Source: an uncultured Oligoflexia bacterium (lineage in GTDB: Bacteria; Bdellovibrionota; Bacteriovoracia; Bacteriovoracales; Bacteriovoracaceae). Taken from it: a stretch of DNA of 59,775 nt. The notes under the pieces are model-generated. The model saw only the letters and a program-made list of their open reading frames with translations. It made no database searches and was not told the origin of the DNA. Location of the stretch: the NCBI GenBank assembly GCA_950061135.1, contig CATLVU010000003.1, positions 1 through 59,775 of the forward strand, given 5' to 3'. Below, piece by piece: positions 36,066 to 45,076 of the stretch (its first letter is position 1; every line of letters begins with the position of its first letter). The position numbers and the translations under genes are program-made.

Positions 36066-37703
36066 TTATAGGGTGAAAGAAATACCTTGGAAAAGTAGTC
36101 GCTCTTGTATTTTTTTAATAAGCCTCTTATTCACATCTGAAGCCTTCATTTCCCAGAGACTATTATCACGGTAGCGAGTTTTTATTTCATTCATGATAAT
36201 ATAATAAATCCTTCGTAGGATGACTTTTTTTGAATCCCCTTTTGTAAGTCTGTGCTCTATTGCTTTCCACAAAGGAAATCTACTTGGTGCGAGAAGACCA
36301 TGTACTTCAGTGATATCCCAGTTTTCAGCTTGAATCTCAACACTAAAATCTCTTTCGTGCAAATAAAGTTTTTCTTGCTCAGACAAAGTCTCACCCAATA
36401 AATCTTGAGGATGAGATAAAGCATAAACCATCACCTTTGGATCTTCAGAATGGATAATCGCAAGAGTATCTGCAAATAATTCTTGATAAGGAGTCACCAT
36501 TTCATCAATATCGAAAACATGTGGATACTTTCGATATAACATGATTTGCTGTCGAACATTAGATGAAACTTCAGTTTGGTTAACTGATTCATCATAGCTT
36601 AGACGAATCAAGCGGCCCCATTCTTCAAATATATCTAAACGTCCTTTGAACCATTTCCAATCTTGTTTAAGTTGGGCATTAAAAAGTGCATGACCTAATT
36701 CGTGAATCCATATATGTTTAGCTTGCTTAAAAGGAAGTTCAAACTCTAAGCGATGATCATAATAAGGCTTTAGCGAACCTTCGATGGCATCTCTATCTGC
36801 ATAAATAAAATCTAACCTCGACTGTTGAAGATAAAAATCAATCCCTGACACAGGATAAAGATCACTTGTATTATCTATCACTGTATCCAATAAATTTATT
36901 ATTTTATTTGTGCTAGCACAATCTTCTTCACCATCTAAAAATACTATCTTTCCTCTTAAAGGAGAAGTAATCTCTGGACATATCCGACCTTGTAAAGCAT
37001 TTGGTATGGGCTTGATCAAAGGTGATTTTTTCATCTGATCACATTGCTCACTAGTAATATCAGCACTCAGATGACTGGAAACAGAATGCATTAAATTAAA
37101 AACTCCCATATCATCAACATGTTTTGTATTCGCAAGGATATGTCCTAGTTCATGGGCAAGAACGCTATAACCATTTGGTTGAGCTCCTTCCTCTTGGGTG
37201 AACCTTCTGCCATACTCAACCTGAAAAGACATCCATATAGTATTTAGAACTGGTTTTTGATCTGGGTATTGAACTCTAATTGGTGGAACTGCTGTTGCTG
37301 AGATTCGATTATATTCTTCAGTAAAATTTCGCATAAAATAAATTGTTACGACTTCTGGATCAGCAAAGGTATTTGCCAAATTTAGAGCACTATTCTCAGG
37401 TCTTATATCATCAGGATCTGTATATCCTTCAAGATCAAAATAAATATCAGCAGAGTGATTAACTTCTTTAATATTTTTTATATTAATTTTAATTCCACAT
37501 TGGGCATAAGTTTCTGCTGCTTCTTCCATATTCGCAAGTACTTCATCTTTGTACCAAGCTCCATTTTTAAAGAAAACTAAATTAGTATCAAACTCGTGAG
37601 TGAAAACATTTGAAGATGTTTTGTAAAAGGATAATTCTTTGTTTTCTGAAGCTTGAAGCTTAAAAGAGATAAATAAAAGAGGTAAAATTAATAGTCTTAT
37701 CAT
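36066..37703 (-). CDS. Secreted protein with two HELGH zinc-protease motifs
   Basis: 545 residues, signal peptide (MIRLLILPLLFISFKLQA). Two zincin sites are seen: LAHELGHILANTKHVDD near 186 and WIHELGHALFNAQLKQDW near 337. The first has a third His ligand 9-10 residues later in the HELGHxLxxxxH pattern; the second lacks an obvious near third ligand but has further acidic residues. Two catalytic motifs in one chain suggest a tandem or degenerate-duplicate zincin. No family name given. It lies 41 bases upstream of the astacin gene on the same strand, so they may be one secretion unit. Confidence 0.7.
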   Translation of the reverse strand: MIRLLILPLLFISFKLQASENKELSFYKTSSNVFTHEFDTNLVFFKNGAWYKDEVLANMEEAAETYAQCGIKINIKNIKEVNHSADIYFDLEGYTDPDDIRPENSALNLANTFADPEVVTIYFMRNFTEEYNRISATAVPPIRVQYPDQKPVLNTIWMSFQVEYGRRFTQEEGAQPNGYSVLAHELGHILANTKHVDDMGVFNLMHSVSSHLSADITSEQCDQMKKSPLIKPIPNALQGRICPEITSPLRGKIVFLDGEEDCASTNKIINLLDTVIDNTSDLYPVSGIDFYLQQSRLDFIYADRDAIEGSLKPYYDHRLEFELPFKQAKHIWIHELGHALFNAQLKQDWKWFKGRLDIFEEWGRLIRLSYDESVNQTEVSSNVRQQIMLYRKYPHVFDIDEMVTPYQELFADTLAIIHSEDPKVMVYALSHPQDLLGETLSEQEKLYLHERDFSVEIQAENWDITEVHGLLAPSRFPLWKAIEHRLTKGDSKKVILRRIYYIIMNEIKTRYRDNSLWEMKASDVNKRLIKKIQERLLFQGISFTL

Positions 37704-37789
37704 TTTTATTGATTAAAATTTCATGATTAAGACGTAAATAGGAAGTGTAGTATTTGCAATAGTGCGCAGCGTCGCAACTTGTGTGATTA

Positions 37790-38299
37790 CTAATCCTTGG
37801 CTTTATCCTCTGAAAATTCTTCAGGGTATTCATCACCAATCGTTTTATTATCACTATCTAATTTTTGAGCTGTATGCTGAATAATAGCATCAACAAACTC
37901 GTCAGGACGCCTACTAATTCCCAGCGCCATTACAACTTTAGTTAATAATTGTCTTGCAGTGAAAGGCTTAACAATAATATGTCTCACATTTTTTCTTAAT
38001 AATGAAAGTGTTATATCTGCTGTTAAACATCCAGAAACAACAACAATCTTTTGATTAAAGTATTTAGGTAATCGCCTTAAAGCATCAATAAAAGTTAGAC
38101 CATCTCTTCGTTCCATAACAATATCAGTTATAATTAGATCAAACTCTTGATTTGAAATCTTTTGCATTGCCTGTACACCTTCTTCGGCAATAACGATATT
38201 TTGAAAGCCTTTATATAATTGAAGGTATGACCTGATAATTTCAGCGATCTCTTTTTCATCCTCGACAATGAGAATATTGTACTGTCTTCCTGGAGTCAA
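37790..38299 (-). CDS. Response regulator, receiver domain only
   Basis: 169 residues. Receiver domain about 8-130: NILIVEDEKEIAE, phospho-acceptor Asp in DLIITDIVMERRDGL near 55-60, VVVSGC (Thr/Ser) and IVKPFTARQLL (Lys). No output domain; the C-terminus is a short acidic tail (DEYPEEFSEDKAKD). It starts 4 bases inside the kinase gene and is the likely target of that kinase. Confidence 0.85.
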   Translation of the reverse strand: MTPGRQYNILIVEDEKEIAEIIRSYLQLYKGFQNIVIAEEGVQAMQKISNQEFDLIITDIVMERRDGLTFIDALRRLPKYFNQKIVVVSGCLTADITLSLLRKNVRHIIVKPFTARQLLTKVVMALGISRRPDEFVDAIIQHTAQKLDSDNKTIGDEYPEEFSEDKAKD

Positions 38300-39681
38300 A
38301 ATAGCACCTCCAGTTTTTCTAATTGTACATCGAAGCTAAACTGTGAAAAATCAAAGTTTTTAGCTTCTTCAACATTTAAGTCACAAGGAAAAAGTTTAAT
38401 CACTTTATCTAGCATCAAAAATTCTGCTAGGTTTTCCACTACTTCTGAATCATTAGAGTAAATATGAATTAGGTCCTTACACTTTAATTTTTTATAAATT
38501 GCGTTTGCCTTTTTTGAATCATCAACTAGAAACAAAACTTTTTCTTGTTCAGCATCCGATTCTCCACGTAAATATTTATTTGTTAATGTGAAACTTCCAA
38601 TTTCAACAATTGGAAGCTTAATTTCAAACTCACATCCTAAGTCACAATCATTTATAGAAATAAATCCATTATGAGCATCAATAATTTTTTTCGTAATAGA
38701 GAGACCTAGGCCTGTTCCCTCACCTATGTCTTTAGAAGTATAAAACATTTCAAAAACTTGTTCTCTTTTATCTTTGGAAATGCCTGGACCCGTGTCTTGA
38801 ATTTTTATACTGTGGACCTGAGAGTCTTCATCATGTTCTATTGAAATCTTAATTTGCCCTTCAGACTTTCCATTCGAGCGAATAGCATCAATTGAGTTTT
38901 TAATTAAATTTATTATTGCTTGTTGTAATTTAATAGGATTCGCCATTACCCATAAATTACTTTTTACTTCATTTATAATATTAATATTTCCTGGAACTTT
39001 TAGTTTATCAAAAAAACTTAAAGCTTCTTCAATGGTTTGTGACAAGTCCGTTATAAAATATTCGTCATCTTGGTTTCTAGCAAATGTTTGCATTCCAGAT
39101 ATAATTCGTAAGACTCGTTGGTATTCTTGGTTAACCTCTTCGAGCTTAATCTCAGCCTTTGATAAATCTTTTTTCATTAAAGCAATTGAAAGCTGTTGTA
39201 GTCTATCATTAACAATCGTTAGCGGGGTACTTACTTCATGACTAATACCTGAAATCATCTCACCCAAAGCAGTTAGTTTATCCGCTTTTAAAATTTGCTC
39301 ATGGGTATTTTTTAATTCTTGAACTTGGTGTTTGTATTTATCATGTAATCTTTTCTCAATAGAGAAATCTAATATATTAATTAAAACATTCTCATCTAGA
39401 GGGGCCAACCTTAAAGTTAACGCCATTTGTTCATACTCATCAAGATTAAAAATAATTTCTTTAGTAGTATCTGGAATTTTTTGAGCCAAAGTAGACTCTA
39501 TTCGACTTTTAAAATCAATTGAGTCTGTCGGAATAAGCTCTTGAACCTTTTCTATCTTATCCATTTTTCGTGGGGACTTCTTAAAAAAGATAGTACATAT
39601 ATTATTAAAATATAAAATTTTTCCTGTTGGATCGACAATTAAAACAGGACTCAATAAATGATCAAACTCTTTATAACTCAT
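38296..39681 (-). CDS. PAS histidine kinase with extra C-terminal region
   Basis: 461 residues, no membrane helix. An N-terminal PAS-like sensor (SPVLIVDPTGKILYFNN), coiled helices, the H-box ISGISHEVSTPL near 145, N-box QQAIINLIKNSIDAI, G1 IQDTGPGISKD, F/G2 FYTSKDIGEGTGLGLSI. The last 95 residues (FLVDDSKKANAIYKKL onward) have receiver-like or novel composition. The kinase is soluble, so it likely reads a cytoplasmic signal, perhaps from the linked STAS protein. It overlaps the response regulator gene by 4 bases. Confidence 0.85.
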   Translation of the reverse strand: MSYKEFDHLLSPVLIVDPTGKILYFNNICTIFFKKSPRKMDKIEKVQELIPTDSIDFKSRIESTLAQKIPDTTKEIIFNLDEYEQMALTLRLAPLDENVLINILDFSIEKRLHDKYKHQVQELKNTHEQILKADKLTALGEMISGISHEVSTPLTIVNDRLQQLSIALMKKDLSKAEIKLEEVNQEYQRVLRIISGMQTFARNQDDEYFITDLSQTIEEALSFFDKLKVPGNINIINEVKSNLWVMANPIKLQQAIINLIKNSIDAIRSNGKSEGQIKISIEHDEDSQVHSIKIQDTGPGISKDKREQVFEMFYTSKDIGEGTGLGLSITKKIIDAHNGFISINDCDLGCEFEIKLPIVEIGSFTLTNKYLRGESDAEQEKVLFLVDDSKKANAIYKKLKCKDLIHIYSNDSEVVENLAEFLMLDKVIKLFPCDLNVEEAKNFDFSQFSFDVQLEKLEVLF

Positions 39682-39682
39682 A

Positions 39683-40150
39683 TTACTTACTTTTTAAAAA
39701 ATTAAAATACTGTAATTCTATTTCATCAAATTCTAGAAGATTTCCTTCATCATCTTTTTTTTCAGGTGCTTTAAGGTCTATGACTTCACTTGGACGAATT
39801 AATACTTTGACTTCTTCATCTTTAATATCGTTGTAATAAGGAGCATAAAATGACTCAACGATACCCGAAGTTTTAATAAAGCCTTTTATAATATTAAATT
39901 GTTCTACAATTACCTGAGGACATTTTCTATAAACAATAATTAAGTCTTCAGGAAGCTCTGATTGAAATTTTACCCAGTCTCTAATTCCGCAAGAATTAAT
40001 TAAATTAACATTTTCTAAATCAAAAATCACGCTCTTATGATTTCCAATATTCACAGCAGAAAAGTCGGAGTCTTCATCGATTTGCCCATTGAAGAAATAA
40101 ATTAATCCTCCCACTTCTTCAACTACTTCTATTTCTAAATTTGAACTCAT
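39683..40150 (-). CDS. STAS-domain protein (anti-anti-sigma type)
   Basis: 155 residues. The pattern IFDLENVNLINSCGIRDWVKF is the STAS phospho-loop, with Ser in NSCG as the likely phosphorylation site, as in RsbV/SpoIIAA. Before it comes the usual beta-strand VVEEVGGLIYFFNGQID. A 45-residue C-terminal extension is not typical. It begins 4 bases inside the HATPase gene, so it should be the partner of the kinase encoded just upstream. Confidence 0.75.
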   Translation of the reverse strand: MSSNLEIEVVEEVGGLIYFFNGQIDEDSDFSAVNIGNHKSVIFDLENVNLINSCGIRDWVKFQSELPEDLIIVYRKCPQVIVEQFNIIKGFIKTSGIVESFYAPYYNDIKDEEVKVLIRPSEVIDLKAPEKKDDEGNLLEFDEIELQYFNFLKSK

Positions 40151-40857
40151 TTAACAAGTTCCTCCTTCTCTTCTATATGAATTGAAATATGTTTATTTTT
40201 ATAATCTTTTAATCTTTTATATTTTTTAATTATACTACAAATCTTTGTTTTTTTACCTCTTTCAATATTTATTTGCAGCTCATTTGAAAGGTTTAAAACT
40301 GTAAAAAACCCAAGTCCTGCTCCAAACTCTTTGTTTTCAGGTGTTTTTTCACTATAGGCCCTTTTAACATTTTTAAGGAATATCTCCTTGGTTAGACCAC
40401 CAAAAAAATCTTGCACTTCAATAGAAAAATAGTTTTTATCCTCCTTTAGAACTAACTCAATTACGCCTTCTAATTTCTGTACTCTTTTAAATATCAGACT
40501 GTTTTGTATCAGCTCAACAGCAATATTAATTAAATATCTAGCTTGATCTTCAAAAGTATCTTGTTTGGTTATTTTTCTTACTAATTTTTCAACAATCTCA
40601 GAAACTTCTCCAACACTCTGATCTTCAAATTTAAAGCTTAGCTCTGTTTGTATGTTATCTAAACTAATTGGTGTTAGTCTTTGTGTTGAAACTGGTAAAA
40701 AAGAACACTTATTCTTTAGTTTTTTTATCTCAGCAAAAAGCGATTCTAAATCATTATTGTAAATAACGATGTCAGCCTCTTCGTAAGAGGATACTTTTTG
40801 ATTTTTTTGGATATCAATATCTTTTAATAACTTATTATCGCCTAAATATATTTTCAT
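40147..40857 (-). CDS. HATPase protein, RsbW-like kinase
   Basis: 236 residues. The C-terminal 150 residues contain HATPase_c motifs: AVELIQNSLIF (N-box), VQDFFGGL (G1) and FGAGLGFFTVLNLS (G2). The first 80 residues are not recognised. This would phosphorylate the STAS protein, as RsbW does to RsbV. It overlaps the PP2C-like gene and the STAS gene by 4 bases each, so the three are translationally coupled. Confidence 0.72.
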   Translation of the reverse strand: MKIYLGDNKLLKDIDIQKNQKVSSYEEADIVIYNNDLESLFAEIKKLKNKCSFLPVSTQRLTPISLDNIQTELSFKFEDQSVGEVSEIVEKLVRKITKQDTFEDQARYLINIAVELIQNSLIFKRVQKLEGVIELVLKEDKNYFSIEVQDFFGGLTKEIFLKNVKRAYSEKTPENKEFGAGLGFFTVLNLSNELQINIERGKKTKICSIIKKYKRLKDYKNKHISIHIEEKEELVK

Positions 40858-41687
40858 TTTTTAAGCTTTAAATTAATTAAAGTAATATCATCATTTGGAC
40901 TAGCTCCATCAAGAAAGTCGTTAAATGTTTCTATGTTTTTGGTAATAACTTCATTTGCACTAAGGTTTAAGTTCTCAGATAGACTCTTGATAAACCTTCT
41001 TGTTCCGTAAGCTTTATTATTCATGTTTTCGGCCTCTAGAATACCATCAGTATAGAGTATTAAATTGTCCTTATCATTAAATGTAAATGATGAACTGGTA
41101 TATACACTCTTAGTACTTTCACCAAGTCTTACCCCTTGTGCCTCCATTAATGGTTGGAAGTTGTTTTTCTCATAATTTCCAGATTCATTAAATTGAATAT
41201 AATACGGAGGATTGTGAGATGCATTTGTATAAGTTATTTGTCCATCTGATATCACCAAAACAAATGCTGTTGCATTTAAATTAATATCCATCGAACAAAG
41301 AGACTTGTTTAAATATTCCATGATTTTCTCTGGACTCTTTGCAAACTTATCATCTCTCTCTATCAAATATTCTAAAGCCGTCAAAGCGTTATGTGTAACA
41401 GCTGTTACGAGAGCTGCCGCTGTTCCATGTCCCGTAACATCTAATAAAATAACTATTTCAGACTGAGCAGTTTTCAAGTATCCCCACCAGTCTCCTCCAC
41501 ACTCAGATGCAGGCTTGTAATAGGCTTTTAGTGCTAATGAGGGTCCAGAAATTGAATCTGTAGGAAAAAAAGACTTTTGAACTAATTGTGCCGTTTTTAA
41601 CTCGTTTTCTAACCTCGCCTTCTCTTTCATTTCTTCCATGTATCGCTCAATTTCTTGTGCCATAAAGTTAAAGGAGTCACCTAACAC
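40854..41687 (-). CDS. PP2C/SpoIIE-type phosphatase (C-terminal part of a frameshifted gene)
   Basis: 277 residues from the Met at 41687, but the frame stays open upstream to about 41,800 and there reads FSRFITSPIKKLYLASIELS and RDEIGVLGDSFNFMA, a complete HAMP domain. The phosphatase core follows: CGGDWWGYL, LLDVTGHGTAAALV, NASHNPPYYI, NLILYTDGILEA, NDDITLINLKLK. It is the RsbU/SpoIIE-like member that would dephosphorylate the STAS protein. The first part of the gene lies at 41770-42561 in another frame. Probable single-base insertion near 41,800. Confidence 0.82.
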   Translation of the reverse strand: MLGDSFNFMAQEIERYMEEMKEKARLENELKTAQLVQKSFFPTDSISGPSLALKAYYKPASECGGDWWGYLKTAQSEIVILLDVTGHGTAAALVTAVTHNALTALEYLIERDDKFAKSPEKIMEYLNKSLCSMDINLNATAFVLVISDGQITYTNASHNPPYYIQFNESGNYEKNNFQPLMEAQGVRLGESTKSVYTSSSFTFNDKDNLILYTDGILEAENMNNKAYGTRRFIKSLSENLNLSANEVITKNIETFNDFLDGASPNDDITLINLKLKK

Positions 41688-41769
41688 ACCTATTTCATCT
41701 CGTTCTTTTAAGTTCGTTCTAAAGCTAAAGTTTTTATTTGATAGCTCTATACTTGCTAAATATAACTTT

Positions 41770-42561
41770 TTAATTGGAGAAGTTATAAACCTTGAAAAGA
41801 ATAAAATTGAAATATAGGGATTTATTTCTTAATGTTGTCGAAGCAGACAAGGCTTTATCATAAGGAATTGATGTTATTAAAAACCATTGTCGGTCTAGGA
41901 CAGGATAAATAGAAACGATATTTCTTTTTCCAACATCACCTAAAACTTTTGTTTGATATGAATATTTTGAAACGTTTTCTGACAAGTTACTATCAAGTAC
42001 TTCACTACCAATTATTACTTCGTCATTTAATACTAGGTGATGCTGATAGAGATTTGAAGTAGGTATCAATGACATTAATTTATCTATTGATGTAATTGAA
42101 TAACTTAATCGCTGTCCAGAAGAAATTTTATGAACTAGGAACCGATGTTCTTTGTTTTTAACAATCTCAAATTTTTGATTTATTTTTTTTACGTCTATAT
42201 TAATTGATTCTGCAGAATCGTTCTTTTTCAATTCTAAATATTTTTTACCATTACGATATTCCAGATAAACTAAAAGACTTGGGTTTTTCTCAAAGATTAC
42301 TTCTAACAAATCCTTGGTATATGAACTTTCCGACAATAACTTATGTGATAACTCTACTGAATTTAAATAATAAGACAGAGACTGACTCATTTGCTCATTT
42401 TTTTGCTCAACACTCTCAAATACATAAGCAATTTTATCAGTCTTAAATAGATCTAAAGCAATCCAAACATACAAAGCAAGCGCAAGTCCTGTAAGGATTA
42501 ACACAAATCCAGTAAGTTTAATATTAATCGGAAGAATAATTTTTCTAATTTTATTATTCAT
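41770..42561 (-). CDS. Sensor N-terminal part of a frameshifted PP2C phosphatase
   Basis: 263 residues before a premature stop. Residues 1-35 include a membrane helix (LTGFVLILTGLALALYVWIA); the rest is an extracytoplasmic sensor of the dCache/PAS-like kind ending in RQWFLITSIPYDKALSAS, which is the usual run-up to the second membrane helix. The last residues (LYFNFILFKVYNFSN) replace the expected helix; shifting one base gives YISILFFSRFITSP and continues into HAMP and PP2C. So this and the 40854-41687 frame are one gene of about 565 codons. Confidence 0.72.
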   Translation of the reverse strand: MNNKIRKIILPINIKLTGFVLILTGLALALYVWIALDLFKTDKIAYVFESVEQKNEQMSQSLSYYLNSVELSHKLLSESSYTKDLLEVIFEKNPSLLVYLEYRNGKKYLELKKNDSAESINIDVKKINQKFEIVKNKEHRFLVHKISSGQRLSYSITSIDKLMSLIPTSNLYQHHLVLNDEVIIGSEVLDSNLSENVSKYSYQTKVLGDVGKRNIVSIYPVLDRQWFLITSIPYDKALSASTTLRNKSLYFNFILFKVYNFSN

Positions 42562-44953
42562 GACAGCTCACGTTCAAAAGAATACACTTAGTATATTAAA
42601 CATGAGATCTCACAACTTAACAAAAATTTATTACTCTATCTTATATTTTCTAGCGATTGCTTTAATGGCCTACTCTTTTGTTAAGTTATTTATGACAGAT
42701 AAAAAGTCTACAGATTTGAGTAGCAATACGATAGGAATGATAATCAACTACAATAATGATGTTAGACTTAAAAGAACATCTGAAGTTCAATGGGAACAAC
42801 TAGATCAAAATCAAATTATCGTGAATGAAAATGATGCTGTATTTACAGGACAGGCTTCAACAGCAACTGTAAATCTTGATCCCAATAGCGTTATTAATAT
42901 CGACAAAGAAACATTAATTCGAATCAAGGCCAATAATGAGATTATACTTAAAGAAGGAAATATCAACCTCAAGCTTAAAAAAAACACAACACCGTTAACT
43001 CTGGTTTTGGGTGATAAACGTTATAAGTTAAAAACCCAAAAAGATTCAAATATCAAAGTTTCGCAAATAAATAGTCACTCTACTATCTTGGTTAAAGTCG
43101 GAGAAATTGATATCACTGACAATCAACTTCAAAAATCTGCTTCAACAGGTCAAATTTTAGAACTTAAAGATGAAGTAATAAATATTTATAATGAGAAAAT
43201 TACTTTAAAAGCTCCTAAAGGGGACTTATTTTTTACAGACATTACTCCCATTGAGTTTAGATATGAGTCCAATATTATACCATCTGGTATAGAGATTATT
43301 CACTTCAATAAAAAAACACTCCATCAACTTAATAAACAGGTGCTCCTCAAACCGGGCCATTACAAATGGAAACTCGTTTATGATGATAAAAATATAGAAT
43401 CACCTCTTAATGAATTTAATATAATACAATTAACTAACGCCCCTCATTTGTTAAAACCTAAAAACAATTACAGTATTAAAAGTTACTCTAAGAATGTTGA
43501 TGTTTTTCTACAATGGGAAAACAGGCAAAGAAATTCTAAGTTAGAAATCATAGGACAAAATAGCCGTATAACGGAATCTACTCTTGAGTCAAATTTTACA
43601 CTTCCGATGACAAATGGTGGAAAATTTAAATGGCGAGTAAAAACCTTTGACCGTTATATTCAGTCTAACTTTTCTGAATTCCAGAACTTTGATATTGAAT
43701 TTTTAAACCCATCTCATCAGACAGCACTTCAGTTTGAACTAAAACGACCAGGACAAGAACTTGAATTTGAATGGAAGTCACGCCAAAACTCAACAACAAC
43801 TTTCACATTATCTAAATCCTCTGATTTTTCAGAAATTCTATACCAGGTAGAAACAAAAGATAATAAAGTAAAAAAGATCATTCCTGATGTTGGTCTCTAT
43901 TATTGGAAGGTTGAAAACTCTCATGGCATTACCCCCGTCAAGATAGAGATTCGTCCAAGCCCTCCACCAACACGAGCACCTAAAATTAAAAACAAAAAGG
44001 TTATCAAACGTCTTAGTCTCCCTATTAAAACCAGCTTTTTACTTAACCAATTATTATTTTCTTCTGCTCATGCATCAAACTCTAGCAACTCGATACTGAT
44101 CGAATGGGAGAAGATGGAAGAGGCCAAAACCTACGAGATAGAAATTTTTGATCAAAACAATAATTTACTAAAAACTTTTACAACCAACACCGCAAGTCTT
44201 GAATGGAGCCCTTTAAACTATGGACAATATTTTTACAGAGTCCGATATAAAGACTTTTGGAATCGATACTCACCCTTTTCTTCAAAAGCCGAGATACATA
44301 TTCAAAAACTTGAAAAAACCGTAAAGAAAAAAACACAGTCCAAACCAACGTTAGTAAAAACAATCGAAAAGAAATCTAAAGAGAAAAAGTTAGCAAGCGA
44401 AGTAAGACTGTCTTACTCGTATCAAATAATCGATTATGAGCAAGAAGATTCTGAAACTTATTCCATTGATGGTAATAGCAGTACAGGGCATTCTCTTCTT
44501 TGGAAGACTAAGAACTTTTATTTAAGATATTTTTCACAGTATGGCGAAGTATTTGATAAAGAAAGTTTTACTAAACGAAAGCTTTACCTCGCAGTGAATT
44601 CTGATATTAAATTTTTTAAAGTTTTTTATGGGATGTCTTTTTTACAATACTCTTTATATGAACAGGAAAATAATGAGGCCGGTCTAAAAAGTACTCCTTT
44701 GACTTATTCAGTTTTCGCAAAGTTAGAAACAACTCATTTTGTTGGCAAAAAACATAATTTTTTGCCATTTGGTAAAATAGCACTAGGAAAATATTCTGAA
44801 ATGGCCATTGGTCTAACTTATCGATATTATTTGAGTTCTGTATTTTCTTTAACTATTGAGCCTAGTATATCAAAACTGATACTTAATGATGCAGATCGCA
44901 CGATAACCGAACAGTATTCTCAATTAGTTACGGGCTTAAGTGCCCATTTTTAA
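42560..44953 (+). CDS. FecR-domain protein with C-terminal beta-barrel-like region
   Basis: 797 residues. An N-terminal membrane helix (IYYSILYFLAIALMAYSFVKLF, about 25-46), a FecR-type beta domain (about 70-200: DAVFTGQASTATVNLDPNSV, LIRIKANNEIILKEGNI), several Ig/fibronectin-like stretches ending in FKWRVKTFDR and YFYRVRYKDFWNR, and a C-terminal region of alternating beta-strands that ends in SAHF, like outer-membrane barrels. The ATG at 42560 overlaps the minus-strand start by 2 bases; ATG 42602, 14 codons in, is an equally good start and leaves space for a promoter. Function unknown; it may couple a periplasmic signal to the divergent PP2C operon. Confidence 0.68.
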   Translation: MTAHVQKNTLSILNMRSHNLTKIYYSILYFLAIALMAYSFVKLFMTDKKSTDLSSNTIGMIINYNNDVRLKRTSEVQWEQLDQNQIIVNENDAVFTGQASTATVNLDPNSVINIDKETLIRIKANNEIILKEGNINLKLKKNTTPLTLVLGDKRYKLKTQKDSNIKVSQINSHSTILVKVGEIDITDNQLQKSASTGQILELKDEVINIYNEKITLKAPKGDLFFTDITPIEFRYESNIIPSGIEIIHFNKKTLHQLNKQVLLKPGHYKWKLVYDDKNIESPLNEFNIIQLTNAPHLLKPKNNYSIKSYSKNVDVFLQWENRQRNSKLEIIGQNSRITESTLESNFTLPMTNGGKFKWRVKTFDRYIQSNFSEFQNFDIEFLNPSHQTALQFELKRPGQELEFEWKSRQNSTTTFTLSKSSDFSEILYQVETKDNKVKKIIPDVGLYYWKVENSHGITPVKIEIRPSPPPTRAPKIKNKKVIKRLSLPIKTSFLLNQLLFSSAHASNSSNSILIEWEKMEEAKTYEIEIFDQNNNLLKTFTTNTASLEWSPLNYGQYFYRVRYKDFWNRYSPFSSKAEIHIQKLEKTVKKKTQSKPTLVKTIEKKSKEKKLASEVRLSYSYQIIDYEQEDSETYSIDGNSSTGHSLLWKTKNFYLRYFSQYGEVFDKESFTKRKLYLAVNSDIKFFKVFYGMSFLQYSLYEQENNEAGLKSTPLTYSVFAKLETTHFVGKKHNFLPFGKIALGKYSEMAIGLTYRYYLSSVFSLTIEPSISKLILNDADRTITEQYSQLVTGLSAHF

Positions 44954-45076
44954 AGTATACCTTAACAGTTAATCAAAACATTTCACTAGTAATTTCGGCT
45001 AGTTAAATTATTTCCTGATACTAGATTTGACTTCAAAATATTTGGTCACAACCGAAAAGCTTGAGAAAATTAGTAT

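Noticed and set aside
44970-45010. A terminator after the FecR gene (ACTAG/CTAGT)
   Set aside because: Only 5 bp stem with no T-run.
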